Below are positions 5,253 to 13,807 of a DNA stretch of 24,517 nt, in pieces. The notes beneath the pieces were generated by a model, which was not told the DNA's origin, made no database searches, and saw only the letters and a program-made list of their open reading frames with translations. Position 1 is the stretch's first letter; every line of letters starts with the position of its first letter. The position numbers were made by a program, and so were the translations under genes. Origin of the DNA: JANOXC01 sp031418215 (GTDB lineage Bacteria > Bacteroidota > Bacteroidia > AKYH767-A > OLB10). The DNA lies in the NCBI GenBank assembly GCA_031418215.1, contig JANOXC010000158.1, positions 1 to 24,517 on the forward strand, given 5' to 3'.

Positions 5253-7976
5253 TCATATTGACTGATTTTTTGAATTAAACTTTTTTCTAAACTCGTATAT
5301 TGAAAGGCAAATTGCCCCGGCAGATATTGGTAATAACCAATCAACAGCGAGTAAAGGGGATGTATGAAAATACAGGTTCAAGAACGGTATATAAACAAGG
5401 AGTAGAATGCAGGTAACGGAGAAGGCAAATGCCAACAATAACTTACTGTTAGAGAAAAGATACTTTCCAAGTGCCGGTCCAAAAGTTCGTCTTGAAAGTA
5501 AGTTGGCGTATTGACTAAAAATGATGCTTATAAAAGTTACAGTTATGGCCTTTTCATAATGATTAGAAAGATGGTGATTATGGAAATATTCTGCAAGGAA
5601 AGCTCCATAGGAAACAAGTCCCATTATAGAACCATTGAAAACGATTCCTTTTATGGTCTCCTTGGTTAATATTTTATCTTTTGCATTTCTGGGCTGTTGT
5701 TCCATTATTGTTTTTTCAGGTGGGTCGTAGGTTAGCATGATTAAAGGAAACATTTCACCTACCATATCAATTAACAAAATCTGGACAGCTAATATTGGTG
5801 TGGCTATTCCTATAAATGCTCCCATAAAACCAAATAATACACAGGTAAGTTCTGCAACATTGGAGGATAGATTTGTTTTAATTGTCTTTTCAAGGTTCCT
5901 GAAAATGGTCCTACCTTCTTTTATTGCAACAACAATGGTCGAAAAATTATCATCTAATAAAATCATGTTGGCGGCTTCCTGTGCTACTTTTGAGCCATTC
6001 TTGCCCATTGCAATGCCTATGTCTGCTCTTTTCAAACTTAACGTATCATTCACCCCATCACCAGTAACAGCTACAATTTCTCCATTCTTCATCAACAAAT
6101 CCACAATGCGGAATTTTTCATCAGGCGATACTCTTGAAAAGATTACGGCCCTGTTTTGGAAAACATTTACTAATTGTTCATCCGACAGCAATTGTAAAGT
6201 GGCTCCGTTTATTACTTCCGGGAACTTATTACCTTCATTCATTAACCCGATGTTATTAGCAATTGCCTTTGCTGTTACTTCATTATCGCCAGTTATCATA
6301 AACACTTTCATGTGCGCCTTGAAAACAGAAGCAATAGCCGTTTTTACTTCTTCATTTGGAGGGTCAAACATTGTAACGAAACCGGCAAATGTTAAATTCT
6401 GTTCCGCTTCTTCAATTGTATAATCTGTTTTATTTTCCAGGTCTTTGTATGCTATTGCTATATTCCGGAGTGCATTTTCGGCAAAAGCAGCTGCTACAGA
6501 AAGTATGTGTTGTTTAAGCTCATCGGTGAGTTCCTTCACTTCTCCTTTTATAATTACTTTTGAAGAGGTGGATAATATTGATTCTAAAGACCCTTTTACA
6601 AAAGAAATTGTTTTGCTGTTGTGCCTTCGGATGATTGCTGCTTTTCTTTGGAGTAGATTGAAGCCAAATGATTTTATAATCGGATAATCTTTTTCAATTT
6701 CATCCAATTTGAATCCAGCCTTCATTGCCAGAGTTGCAAATGAAGCTTCTGTTGGGTCGCCAATGCAATACCATGATGAATGATATTCATCAGGAGGGCT
6801 TGTTTTTCCTGTTGATGAAAGGAAGCCTGACAGAAAATGGACTTTCAAATCACCCATTGTGTCCTTATTACATATTTCGCCTTGTTCACTTGAAATACTT
6901 CCAAGAGGTTCATAACCTAATCCTGAAACGGAAAACGACAATCCATTGAAATAACAACCAGTAATGGTCATTTCATTTTTTGTAATAGTTCCAGTTTTGT
7001 CAGAGGCAATGACTGTTGCAGAACCTAATGTTTGTGCAGAAGCAATTTTCTTAACAATCGCATTTCTTTTTGCCAGCCTTCCTACTGCAAGTGCAAGCGC
7101 CATAGAAATTTGTGCAGGTAATCCTTCCGGCACCATTGCAGCAGCAACACTTACTGAAAAAACAAGTGCTATGGCAATTGAGTCATTCAAGAGTAGGCGA
7201 GTTACAAAAAGACAAAGACCAATAATCAGTGTTGCAATGGTCAACTTTTTTGCAACATCAGCAATCTCTATTTGGACTGGAGCATCAGTAGATTTAATTT
7301 TTTGCGATGAAGTGCTGATTTTTCCAATCTCAGTTTGTAAACCTGTGGCATAAACAATTCCAGTTGCCTCTCCTCTTGCAACCATAGTTCCCATGTAAAT
7401 ACAATTTTTTATTTCAGCCAGAGGCAATAAATTATTAGTAGAAAACAAATAATCCTTGTCTGATGCTAATGATTCTCCAGTGAGAATAAATTCATTTACA
7501 GCGAATCCATTGGATTGAATCAATCGAATATCAGCCGGTATGCCATTGCCTTCAAACAGTTTAACGATATCACCAGGTACAAGGTCTTCAGCATAAATCT
7601 CCATAATTTTGCTGTCCCTTACTACAATACATTTATTTACAATTAACTTTTTAAGTGAAGCAAGGATGTTTTCTGCCTTCCATTCCTGGTAAAATCCAAT
7701 AAGAGCATTCAAAATAACAATTACTAAAAGGATGGAGCCATCTCTTGGTTGCCCTAAATAATATGACACAAGTGATGCAACAATCAATATAATAACCAAC
7801 GGGCTTGTAAATTGATGGAAAAGTATAAATATGACACTTCTTGAATGGTCATCTTTTAGAACATTTTTACCATACTGCTTCCTGCTCAATTCAATTCTTT
7901 GTACATCCAGTCCGCATTCAGAATTGCTTTTGAATTGCTTGATAATATCGTCAATGCGTTTTTTATAAAATTCCAT
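5253..7976 (-). CDS. P2-type cation-transporting ATPase (PMR1/LMCA1-like)
   Basis: A 907-aa P-type ATPase of the non-heavy-metal P2 class: actuator LTGES (165-169), membrane motif PEGLP (283-287) in TM4, phosphorylation DKTGT (326-330), GDPTEA (406-411), MITGD (560-564) and hinge TGDGVND (638-644), followed by C-terminal membrane helices. The usual DAPAL after the hinge is DTLSL here. TM5/TM6 acidic residues are visible in SSNVAEL (E709) and IDMVGEMF (D737, E741), which fits Ca2+ or Na+/K+-like transport rather than copper, but the substrate cannot be read from sequence. It overlaps the SRPBCC gene by 14 nt, so the two are coupled. Its place in a copper cluster suggests ion homeostasis under metal stress. 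Confidence 0.88.
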   Translation of the reverse strand: MEFYKKRIDDIIKQFKSNSECGLDVQRIELSRKQYGKNVLKDDHSRSVIFILFHQFTSPLVIILIVASLVSYYLGQPRDGSILLVIVILNALIGFYQEWKAENILASLKKLIVNKCIVVRDSKIMEIYAEDLVPGDIVKLFEGNGIPADIRLIQSNGFAVNEFILTGESLASDKDYLFSTNNLLPLAEIKNCIYMGTMVARGEATGIVYATGLQTEIGKISTSSQKIKSTDAPVQIEIADVAKKLTIATLIIGLCLFVTRLLLNDSIAIALVFSVSVAAAMVPEGLPAQISMALALAVGRLAKRNAIVKKIASAQTLGSATVIASDKTGTITKNEMTITGCYFNGLSFSVSGLGYEPLGSISSEQGEICNKDTMGDLKVHFLSGFLSSTGKTSPPDEYHSSWYCIGDPTEASFATLAMKAGFKLDEIEKDYPIIKSFGFNLLQRKAAIIRRHNSKTISFVKGSLESILSTSSKVIIKGEVKELTDELKQHILSVAAAFAENALRNIAIAYKDLENKTDYTIEEAEQNLTFAGFVTMFDPPNEEVKTAIASVFKAHMKVFMITGDNEVTAKAIANNIGLMNEGNKFPEVINGATLQLLSDEQLVNVFQNRAVIFSRVSPDEKFRIVDLLMKNGEIVAVTGDGVNDTLSLKRADIGIAMGKNGSKVAQEAANMILLDDNFSTIVVAIKEGRTIFRNLEKTIKTNLSSNVAELTCVLFGFMGAFIGIATPILAVQILLIDMVGEMFPLIMLTYDPPEKTIMEQQPRNAKDKILTKETIKGIVFNGSIMGLVSYGAFLAEYFHNHHLSNHYEKAITVTFISIIFSQYANLLSRRTFGPALGKYLFSNSKLLLAFAFSVTCILLLVYIPFLNLYFHTSPLLAVDWLLPISAGAICLSIYEFRKKFNSKNQSI

Positions 7977-8475
7977 TTTCTATTTTATAAGAGTATCCAT
8001 TCTCAAGCAATTTTTTACAACTATTAAGCATGTTACGCAAGCACCAGTAACAATATATTTTTGCGAAAAGAAAAGAAAATATTTTATAACTGAATTGTTT
8101 TGGTGGCAGAAAGCTTATTGATAGACTAGCAATTGTACCTTTTTCATTTTGAATAAGGCCAAAACGCATGCAATACCATGACATGATGATAATCTTTGCT
8201 TCACCAAAAGTTTCCAATTCTTTAAGAAAAGGCGGCTGCCATTTTGTAACCACTTCACTAAAATCAATGCACATACCTAATAATTTTCCGGACCACCTAT
8301 ACTTGGCTCCCAAACCGGTTGCTTCTTTTGAAAGCTGTTCCAACTTTAATTTACTTCCCATCATCATCATGGAATTTTGGCTCATATGCATTCCAGTCTT
8401 TGAAAAATCATCCAGTTGTTGAAAGATGTTTTCCGGCGTTGAATGAATGACAGCTGCAACTTGATAGGTCTTCAT
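7963..8475 (-). CDS. SRPBCC-fold protein
   Basis: A 170-aa protein beginning MKTYQVAAVIHSTPENIFQQLDDF, the typical first strand and helix of the SRPBCC (polyketide cyclase/START-like) fold, in which a deep hydrophobic cavity binds ligands. A Met cluster (SQNSMMMMGS, about residues 32-41) is unusual and might contact metal. The middle holds YRWSGKLLGMCIDFSEVV, a typical beta-sheet stretch. There is no signal peptide. It overlaps the start of the P2 ATPase by 14 nt and follows the AAA NTPase by 13 nt, so the three appear to be a unit. Ligand and role unknown. Confidence 0.75.
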   Translation of the reverse strand: MKTYQVAAVIHSTPENIFQQLDDFSKTGMHMSQNSMMMMGSKLKLEQLSKEATGLGAKYRWSGKLLGMCIDFSEVVTKWQPPFLKELETFGEAKIIIMSWYCMRFGLIQNEKGTIASLSISFLPPKQFSYKIFSFLFAKIYCYWCLRNMLNSCKKLLENGYSYKIENGIL

Positions 8476-8488
8476 CCGTTTGTCTGAT

Positions 8489-9043
8489 TCAAAGATTTTT
8501 TAATATGTAATCTACTCTTTCATCCGGTGGGAGCACTGGGACATGTTTAACTGGAAAATATAATGATTCGTAAACCTCTGTAATCAGTGCATGAATTTTC
8601 CTTTGCGCTGTTTCATCTTCACTCCTGGCATAATCATTTTTTAGTTCAAGGCAATCAAGAATAAATATTCCTTTATAGGAAACTGTTCGCAGGGCTTCAG
8701 TAAGTTTATCATCAACAGGAAGATTTAAGAAGCGATAATATGCAAGTGCGTCAGGAATCGCCCTGTCAAGAAAGACAAGTACTTCAGGTGAAATTTCATT
8801 TTCTTGTTGAATCTGCATCTCTAAAACGCCCAATTGAAATTCCAGTTGATGTTTTCTAACTTCTTCAATCGTCTTCCCTTTCAATCGTTGCGTATCAAGG
8901 TAATGCCTGGCATGTTCAAAAGTTGTAATATATCCCCTTTCTTTAAGCAAGTTGACAGTTGTCGTTTTTCCGGAACTTGGACCACCAGTAATCACATACC
9001 AGTTTGTTTTGCATTGACGATTAGCGATGATATTAATTAGCAT
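8489..9043 (-). CDS. AAA_28-like P-loop NTPase/kinase
   Basis: A 184-aa cytoplasmic protein with Walker A GGPSSGKTT (20-28) and a Walker-B-like VLVFLDR (88-94). The order P-loop, FEHARHYLD, FLDRAIPDALAYYRF resembles the small AAA_28/NadR-like family, whose members are often kinases or uncharacterised NTPases. Its start overlaps the end of the Cys-rich gene by 7 nt and the SRPBCC gene starts 13 nt after it, so translation is coupled. Substrate unknown. I place it in the family with good confidence but give no reaction. Confidence 0.8.
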   Translation of the reverse strand: MLINIIANRQCKTNWYVITGGPSSGKTTTVNLLKERGYITTFEHARHYLDTQRLKGKTIEEVRKHQLEFQLGVLEMQIQQENEISPEVLVFLDRAIPDALAYYRFLNLPVDDKLTEALRTVSYKGIFILDCLELKNDYARSEDETAQRKIHALITEVYESLYFPVKHVPVLPPDERVDYILKNL

Positions 9044-9264
9044 TTTATTTCACAGCAACTATTTTCATTCTGTTTTGATGGACATTTTACAGTACCGAAA
9101 CTGCAAAACACACAACAATCATTTTGTTTAGCTTTAAGTTGAACTTTACAATTTTCACATTCATAAAAATACTGGCAGCTACCTACAGGCATAATTTCAT
9201 TCTTTTTATAACCACAAACCGGACACGTAATGATAGATTCCAAAATGCTTTCTTTGCTTATCAT
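9037..9264 (-). CDS. GDCCVxC-type small metal-associated Cys protein
   Basis: A 75-aa protein with CPVC (14-17), CENC (36-39), NDCCVFC (48-54) and further Cys in GTVKCP and the CCEIKC tail. It resembles the GDCCVxC domain family found next to mercury- and other metal-resistance genes, with Asn in place of the first Gly. Paired CxxC motifs suggest a rubredoxin/zinc-ribbon-like fold binding a soft metal in the cytoplasm, since no signal peptide is present. It overlaps the CusA N-half by 4 nt (ATGA) and the AAA gene by 7 nt, so its translation is coupled to both. Confidence 0.8.
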   Translation of the reverse strand: MISKESILESIITCPVCGYKKNEIMPVGSCQYFYECENCKVQLKAKQNDCCVFCSFGTVKCPSKQNENSCCEIKC

Positions 9265-10535
9265 TTTTTCTCTTTTAACTGAGCTTCACTTAAATGCCTG
9301 TATGCATTTTCCACCATTACAATTCCGTCATCCACAATTACCCCTATTGCCAATGCAATTCCCGTTAATGACATAATATTGGAAGAAAATCCCAAGAGAT
9401 TGAGGAGTATAAAACTTGATGCTACAGAAATAGGAATCTGAATGAGGATGATGATGGCACTTCGCCAATGAAACAGAAATATTAAAATGACAATGGAAAC
9501 ACTGATGAAAACTTCAATCAATGTTTCCTTTACAGAACTGATAGCTTCTTCAATTAATCCGCTTCTGTCGTAATCAATTTTAAATTTCATACCTTCTGGC
9601 AATCCTTTCTGTAACTCTGCCATTTTTGCTTTAACTCTCGTGATTACTGCATCAGCATTGTCACCATAACGCATTACTACTATTCCTCCTACTTTTTCTC
9701 CTTCACCATTTTCATCAAAAATTCCATAGCGAATATCTCCTCCCATTTGAACTGATCCAACATCTTTTATTCTGATTGGTACATTGTTGGAAGTACTAAG
9801 TGGTATATTTTCGATTTCGCCAATTGATTTTATATATCCTAAACCCCGCACGATATATGACTTATCACTCATTTCAAATTTCCTTCCTCCCACATCATTA
9901 TTGTTTGATTTCACAGCCTTGAGTATATCCATCATGGAGAGGTTGTAATAATTCATCTTCACAGGGTCAACAATCACCTGGTACTGTTTTTGAAAACCGC
10001 CAAATGATGCTACTTCACTTACGCCAGGAACAGTTTGTAAAGCAAACTTGATATACCAGTCCTGCAATGCTCGCTGTTCACCAAGGTCGTATCCTTTTGC
10101 ATCCAGTGAATACCAAAAAATATGTCCGACGCCGGTACCATCCGGGCCCAAGGTTGGTGAAATCCCTTCCGGCAAAAGCTTCTGTGCAAAATTTAACCGT
10201 TCCGCTACCCTCGTTCTTGCCCAGTAGATGTCTACATTATCTTCAAATACAAGATAAACGAAACTCATTCCAAACATGGATGCTCCTCTTATATTTTTGA
10301 GTTTTGGAATACCCTGGAGGTTTGCAACGAGTGGATAAGTCACCTGGTCTTCTATCACTTGTGGACTTCTTCCCATCCATTCGGTGAAAACAATCACCTG
10401 GTTTTCTGAAAGGTCAGGAATTGCATCTACCGGATTGTGCTGCACTTCATAGATGCCCCAACCGAACATACCAGCTGCAATTAGTAATACTAAAATACGG
10501 TTTCGTAGGGAAAATGAAATTAATTTTTCTACCAT
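9261..10535 (-). CDS. cusA: CusA-type RND pump, N-terminal half (TM1-TM4)
   Basis: 424 aa from an ATG at 10535 (MVEKLISFSLRNRILVLL). A start 90 nt upstream exists, but it only translates heptad repeat DNA. It has TM1 (about 12-30), the first periplasmic porter region (PVDAIPDLSENQV, GGFQKQYQVIVDP), then TM2-TM4 (about 335-408) with the proton-relay acidic pair D402-D403 in GVIVDDGIVMVEN. It ends at HLSEAQLKEKK in the cytoplasmic loop after TM4, exactly where the C-half (16406-18304) begins. Heavy-metal-efflux RND proteins such as E. coli CusA are about 1,050 aa in one chain. The sum here is 424+632=1,056, so nothing is missing. Both halves would have to assemble for function. Confidence 0.9.
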   Translation of the reverse strand: MVEKLISFSLRNRILVLLIAAGMFGWGIYEVQHNPVDAIPDLSENQVIVFTEWMGRSPQVIEDQVTYPLVANLQGIPKLKNIRGASMFGMSFVYLVFEDNVDIYWARTRVAERLNFAQKLLPEGISPTLGPDGTGVGHIFWYSLDAKGYDLGEQRALQDWYIKFALQTVPGVSEVASFGGFQKQYQVIVDPVKMNYYNLSMMDILKAVKSNNNDVGGRKFEMSDKSYIVRGLGYIKSIGEIENIPLSTSNNVPIRIKDVGSVQMGGDIRYGIFDENGEGEKVGGIVVMRYGDNADAVITRVKAKMAELQKGLPEGMKFKIDYDRSGLIEEAISSVKETLIEVFISVSIVILIFLFHWRSAIIILIQIPISVASSFILLNLLGFSSNIMSLTGIALAIGVIVDDGIVMVENAYRHLSEAQLKEKK

Positions 10536-10550
10536 GTTCTTGTTTAAATT

Positions 10551-10610
10551 AGCAATGAGCAATTTGCAATAGGCAATTTGCAATGGGCAATCTGCAATGG
10601 GCAATGAGCA
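10551..10610. repeat. Heptad repeat tract upstream of cusA N-half
   Basis: Tandem degenerate GGCAATN/GCAAATT units on the plus strand, immediately before the chosen start of the CusA N-half. On the minus strand they read (TTGCCNA)n. They also encode the spurious N-terminal extension (LPIADCPLQIAYCKLLIAN) of the longer ORF. A second, inverted tract lies at 10711-10752, so the two can pair across about 100 nt. Confidence 0.75.
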
Positions 10611-10710
10611 TTTTTCAATCGGCAAAAAACAATTAGGAACGGGCGATTAGTAATAAGTTGTTGATCTTTAACAAGTAATTACCAATTCTTAAGGATATTT
10701 TTTCTTCGTC

Positions 10711-10752
10711 CATTGCCAATTGCCTTTTTGCTTATTGCCTTTTGCTTTTGCT
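10711..10752. repeat. Inverted partner heptad tract after HMBD lipoprotein
   Basis: Plus-strand ATTGCCAATTGCC-type units followed by TTTGCTTATTGCC, directly after the stop of the HMBD lipoprotein gene. Orientation is opposite to the tract at 10551-10610. Confidence 0.7.
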
Positions 10753-10754
10753 TG

Positions 10755-11024
10755 TTATTTTATATTCATTTCCAACAATTCCATCCCACACTTTGGGCAA
10801 TTTCCTGGCTTGTCTGATAATACTTCAGGGTGCATTTCACATTGGTAAAATGCTTCACCACTTTTCAACTTTGTAGTATCAAGATTAAAATTCTGATTTG
10901 TGTTTGCCTTTTCTGCAATTTTTGAATCGGCTGATGTTTTATTTTCATTTTGATTTGATGAATTGTTGCAGGCAACAAAAATCAAAACAAGAAATAGAAT
11001 TGATAGTGAGATTGTTTTTTTCAT
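10755..11024 (-). CDS. HMBD lipoprotein (heavy-metal-binding domain)
   Basis: An 89-aa lipoprotein. I prefer the ATG at 11024 (MKKTISLSILFLVLIFVAC) because it opens with a basic n-region; an in-frame ATG four codons upstream (11036) is possible. The lipobox is FVAC. A Ser/Asn/Gln-rich linker follows, then the C-terminal domain YQCEMHPEVLSDKPGNCPKCGMEL. This matches the heavy-metal-binding domain also seen at the start of CusB-2 and the end of the MKDGKM protein. Likely role: periplasmic, membrane-tethered metal capture or delivery to the RND complex. It follows the DUF2231 gene by 27 nt. Confidence 0.85.
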   Translation of the reverse strand: MKKTISLSILFLVLIFVACNNSSNQNENKTSADSKIAEKANTNQNFNLDTTKLKSGEAFYQCEMHPEVLSDKPGNCPKCGMELLEMNIK

Positions 11025-11051
11025 TTTTATTTGCATTTAGTAGTTAAATGA

Positions 11052-12089
11052 TTATTTATTTGTAGGTAAGTCTTTAGAGCTGTTAAATGAAGCGGTATAA
11101 GATTTTCCATCTTTTTTTAATGTACAATTGGCAGTAAATGATTTTTCATTATGAGTATTCATTGCTGTAAGCCTGTTATTCAGCAAAATCAAGTTAATCT
11201 TATTTGTTGATTTGTCAGTGTATTGAAATTTTACAACTCCGGTCACTTCCTTCATGTCAAGTTGTTTGGCATCACCATCTAATAAATAAAAAACGAGAAT
11301 ATTGTCATCTGTCACAATTTCCATATGATAGGGGTCAGCTTCTTCTATTGTTCCACCATGCGGCCCTTTACCCAGCTCCCCAACATGATGGTCTTCCTCC
11401 TGAACTTCGCCTGAACCTTCTTCTTTATTTTTTTCTTGTAAAGAAGTTTCTGATACTGGAGATGTTGTTTCTACAGTTTTTAGATTAGGACGATATGATT
11501 CCAGATATTTTCCCATTGGGCCAATACCCTCTATGTGAACTAACATTGCGCCATGATGCCCGGCAATCGAAACAGTGACGGATGAGGCTATTAGAAAGAG
11601 TGAAACAATAATTTCTAATCCGCGCCGATTTTTAAGAAAATAATGAGATGCGGTTTTTAAAATTAAAGCTGCTAAAGAAAACCACCAAGTAAGAGAAGCC
11701 ATCTGTTCATGTGTATCAAATATTTCTTTAGCTTGACCTGTGAGTTCGCCAGGCATTGCATGAAATGTGTTATTTGCCAGCCAGGCGGAGATTACACCTA
11801 AAAACAAAAGAATTAACGTTGCAAGGCTGAACTCACTCTTATAAAGAAATAATGAAAGCAATTGAAAAACAAGCGCCATTAACAATAATACAATTGGGAA
11901 ATGAATTACCAACGGATGGTAATTTGGAAAAGCATTTACAGCTTCCATTTGTTGATGTACTGCCATTTCAATTTGCATCAAAGAATCGGAAGCAGAAAGT
12001 TTTGCGGATGCTTCATGTTTATGAGCAAAAGTTTGTGTTGCTAAAACTGACATAACCAATATCAGGATTGCCAAGAGGTTTTTTTTCAT
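11052..12089 (-). CDS. DUF2231 membrane protein with GPHGG metal-associated C-domain
   Basis: A 345-aa protein: signal peptide (1-22), then NYHPLVIHFPIVLLL (56-70) opening a DUF2231 four-helix membrane region (TMs near 60-80, 88-106, 132-150, 158-178), with HHGAMLVH at 178-185 closing it. An acidic linker follows, and then a soluble domain starts at GPHGGTIEEADPYHMEIV (242-259), a motif also seen in periplasmic metal-efflux proteins. Conserved His residues at membrane edges suggest metal or haem contact. Function is unknown; its place between CusB-2 and the HMBD lipoprotein points to copper handling in the periplasm. Fusion of these two parts is the notable point. Confidence 0.8.
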   Translation of the reverse strand: MKKNLLAILILVMSVLATQTFAHKHEASAKLSASDSLMQIEMAVHQQMEAVNAFPNYHPLVIHFPIVLLLMALVFQLLSLFLYKSEFSLATLILLFLGVISAWLANNTFHAMPGELTGQAKEIFDTHEQMASLTWWFSLAALILKTASHYFLKNRRGLEIIVSLFLIASSVTVSIAGHHGAMLVHIEGIGPMGKYLESYRPNLKTVETTSPVSETSLQEKNKEEGSGEVQEEDHHVGELGKGPHGGTIEEADPYHMEIVTDDNILVFYLLDGDAKQLDMKEVTGVVKFQYTDKSTNKINLILLNNRLTAMNTHNEKSFTANCTLKKDGKSYTASFNSSKDLPTNK

Positions 12090-12114
12090 TGTATTACATT
12101 TAGTTTTATATGAT

Positions 12115-13374
12115 TTACATTTTCATACCTGGCATATTCTGATGCCCTTCCATCGGATTAGCTCCTTTTTTAAATACATACTCGCTGTTCAGCAAGTATG
12201 CTCCTGTGATTACAACAACTTCACCATCTTTGAGTCCACTTACAATTTCAATTTGCCGGCTATTTTGCATTCCCACTTCTACCATTTTGTTTTCGAACAC
12301 TCCATCAGGATTGTATACCCAAACATTGGCACCCTTGCTATCCTGAATGATTGCATCAATTGGAAGTGCTAATGATTTCTTTTTTTCAGTCTGTAAGGTG
12401 ATGTTTGCCATCATTCCTGGTTTAATTTGCTGTAATGGGTCGGTAATCTGGAATCTTGCCAATACAAACCGTTGTGGCGATTGAACCTGTGGGTCAATAA
12501 AAATCACTTTACCAGAAAACACTTTTTCATTGGCTGCCGGTATAGAAAAGGTGGCTTCAGTTCCTATTTTTAAATAAGGTAGATATGTTAAATAAATTTG
12601 TGCTTCAATCCATAAAGAGCTTAATGTAGCAAACCGAAACATGGTTGTGCCTGTATTTACATAGCTGCCCTCAGCCACTGAAAGTTCGCTCATAAAGCCA
12701 TCATTTGTAGAATAAACTGGAACAGCATGTATGATATTCTTTGAAATTTTCAATTTCGTGATTTGTTCTGCCGTCATCCCAAAGAGAATTAGTTTATTCT
12801 CAGCAGCTACACTGAAGCCTTCCGGAGAATAGTTTTGAAATGAAAGGATAAATTCCTGCTGAGCAGCATTTAAATCTTCACTGTATATTTCATAAAGCAG
12901 TTGCCCTTTTTTAACATAATCACCTACATTCTTTGCAGCTAATTTTTCTATTCTCCCTGATACCTTTGCGCTAATAGCTTCGGAAAGATTTTGATTTACG
13001 GTAACCTTACCGGTTAGCGTAATCTCTTTTGCCAATTCATGCAATCGCAATGTATCGTAAGTAATGTTGGCTAATTTTATTTGTTGTGCGCTGAGTTTTA
13101 TTTGACCTGCATGCAGATTGTTTTTTTTAACCTTAATCAATTTCATATGACAAATTGGGCAGTTGCCTGACTTGTTTTCAATAACCTGTGGATCCATTGA
13201 ACAAGTGTAGTACTCATCGGCTCCGGCCATTTCGGCATGGTTATTTTGTCTCTTGCAAGATGTAATAAGTAAAAGGCAATAGGCAATAAGCAATAGACAA
13301 TTGGCAAAGGGCTTTATGATTTTGGAAGGATCGCTTATTGCAAATTGCAAATTGCTGGTTTCATTTTTTTTCAT
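12115..13374 (-). CDS. cusB: CusB-2 periplasmic adaptor with N-terminal HMBD
   Basis: A 419-aa membrane-fusion protein. The lipobox is LITSC with Cys40, preceded by a repeat-derived hydrophobic stretch FANCLLLIAYCLLL. An HMBD (YYTCSMDPQ...GNCPICHMKL, about 54-80) precedes the adaptor core: barrel-sandwich/lipoyl half (SGRIEKLAAKNVGDYVKKGQLLYEIYS), hairpin, beta-barrel (SLWIEAQIYL) and the membrane-proximal domain (VWVYNPDGVFENKMVEVG). The tail is Met/His-rich (MEGHQNMPGMKM), as often in copper adaptors. CusB passes Cu+/Ag+ to CusA and bridges it to CusC. It starts 2 nt after the S23-like gene. Confidence 0.9.
   Translation of the reverse strand: MKKNETSNLQFAISDPSKIIKPFANCLLLIAYCLLLITSCKRQNNHAEMAGADEYYTCSMDPQVIENKSGNCPICHMKLIKVKKNNLHAGQIKLSAQQIKLANITYDTLRLHELAKEITLTGKVTVNQNLSEAISAKVSGRIEKLAAKNVGDYVKKGQLLYEIYSEDLNAAQQEFILSFQNYSPEGFSVAAENKLILFGMTAEQITKLKISKNIIHAVPVYSTNDGFMSELSVAEGSYVNTGTTMFRFATLSSLWIEAQIYLTYLPYLKIGTEATFSIPAANEKVFSGKVIFIDPQVQSPQRFVLARFQITDPLQQIKPGMMANITLQTEKKKSLALPIDAIIQDSKGANVWVYNPDGVFENKMVEVGMQNSRQIEIVSGLKDGEVVVITGAYLLNSEYVFKKGANPMEGHQNMPGMKM
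13272..13356. repeat. Heptad inverted pair inside cusB-2 signal-peptide coding region
   Basis: Plus strand GGCAATA/AGCAATA units (13272-13306) are followed by TATTGCAAATTGCAAATTGC (13337-13356). On the coding strand the first tract reads TTGCCTATTGCTTATTGCC and encodes the hydrophobic CLLLIAYCLLL; the second encodes NLQFAI. Confidence 0.75.
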
Positions 13375-13376
13375 GT

Positions 13377-13742
13377 TTAATATTTATCTGGATTATTTAG
13401 CATATGATTTAATAATCGACCAACTTCTTCCGACTGCTTTATTAATTCAACAAACTGTTCCTTCGTTACATATTTACAAGCCAGGGTAAACTCAAGCCAT
13501 GTTTGGGTTTCGCAGTTTTCCATATCGGCATCAGAAACCTTTGCAATGAAATGAGCAGGATAAATTCTCTTTCTAAATGCTTCTGACATATTTGCACAAA
13601 CACTCCTGCTCGAGCGCCTAACCTCGTCAATTAGAGAATATTTTTCCTCTTTGGGAAATGTTTTAGATATTTCAAATATTTTCATAGCTAAATCAAAAGC
13701 TAACTTATAAACTTTTGTTTCCTTAATATTTTTCGACGCCAT
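13377..13742 (-). CDS. S23/IVP-like four-helix-bundle protein
   Basis: A 121-aa protein with the family's pattern KVYKLAFDLAMKIFEISKTFPKEEKYSLIDEVRRSSRSV, followed by SEAF and a C-terminal GRLLNHML. This matches the four-helix-bundle family first known from 23S rRNA intervening sequences and related to the Avd accessory protein of diversity-generating retroelements. These form basic helical oligomers that can bind nucleic acid. No reverse transcriptase or rRNA is in the window, so the role is unknown. It is oddly placed between two cusB genes and is flanked by heptad repeats on both sides (13808-13860 and 13272-13356), as if inserted with them. Confidence 0.88.
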   Translation of the reverse strand: MASKNIKETKVYKLAFDLAMKIFEISKTFPKEEKYSLIDEVRRSSRSVCANMSEAFRKRIYPAHFIAKVSDADMENCETQTWLEFTLACKYVTKEQFVELIKQSEEVGRLLNHMLNNPDKY

Positions 13743-13807
13743 TTTGTAATGTTTTAATATTACATTGCTGATTATTTACTTATCTCTTACTTATTTTCTA
13801 TTTGTTA

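Noticed and set aside
5737..6423. Plus-strand 228-aa ORF inside the P2 ATPase
   Set aside because: Antisense shadow of the ATPase, which has all catalytic motifs in the minus frame.
2411..7976. Two P-type ATPases as a duplicated copper pump
   Set aside because: They belong to different classes: CPH motif and His-rich start (P1B) versus PEGLP (P2).
10536..10625. Longer start for the CusA N-half (MPIEKCSLPIADC...)
   Set aside because: The extra 30 residues are translated heptad repeats, and RND pumps begin right at the short n-region before TM1, as with the ATG at 10535.
13377..13742. S23-like gene plus repeats as a diversity-generating retroelement
   Set aside because: No reverse transcriptase and no template/variable repeat pair in the window.
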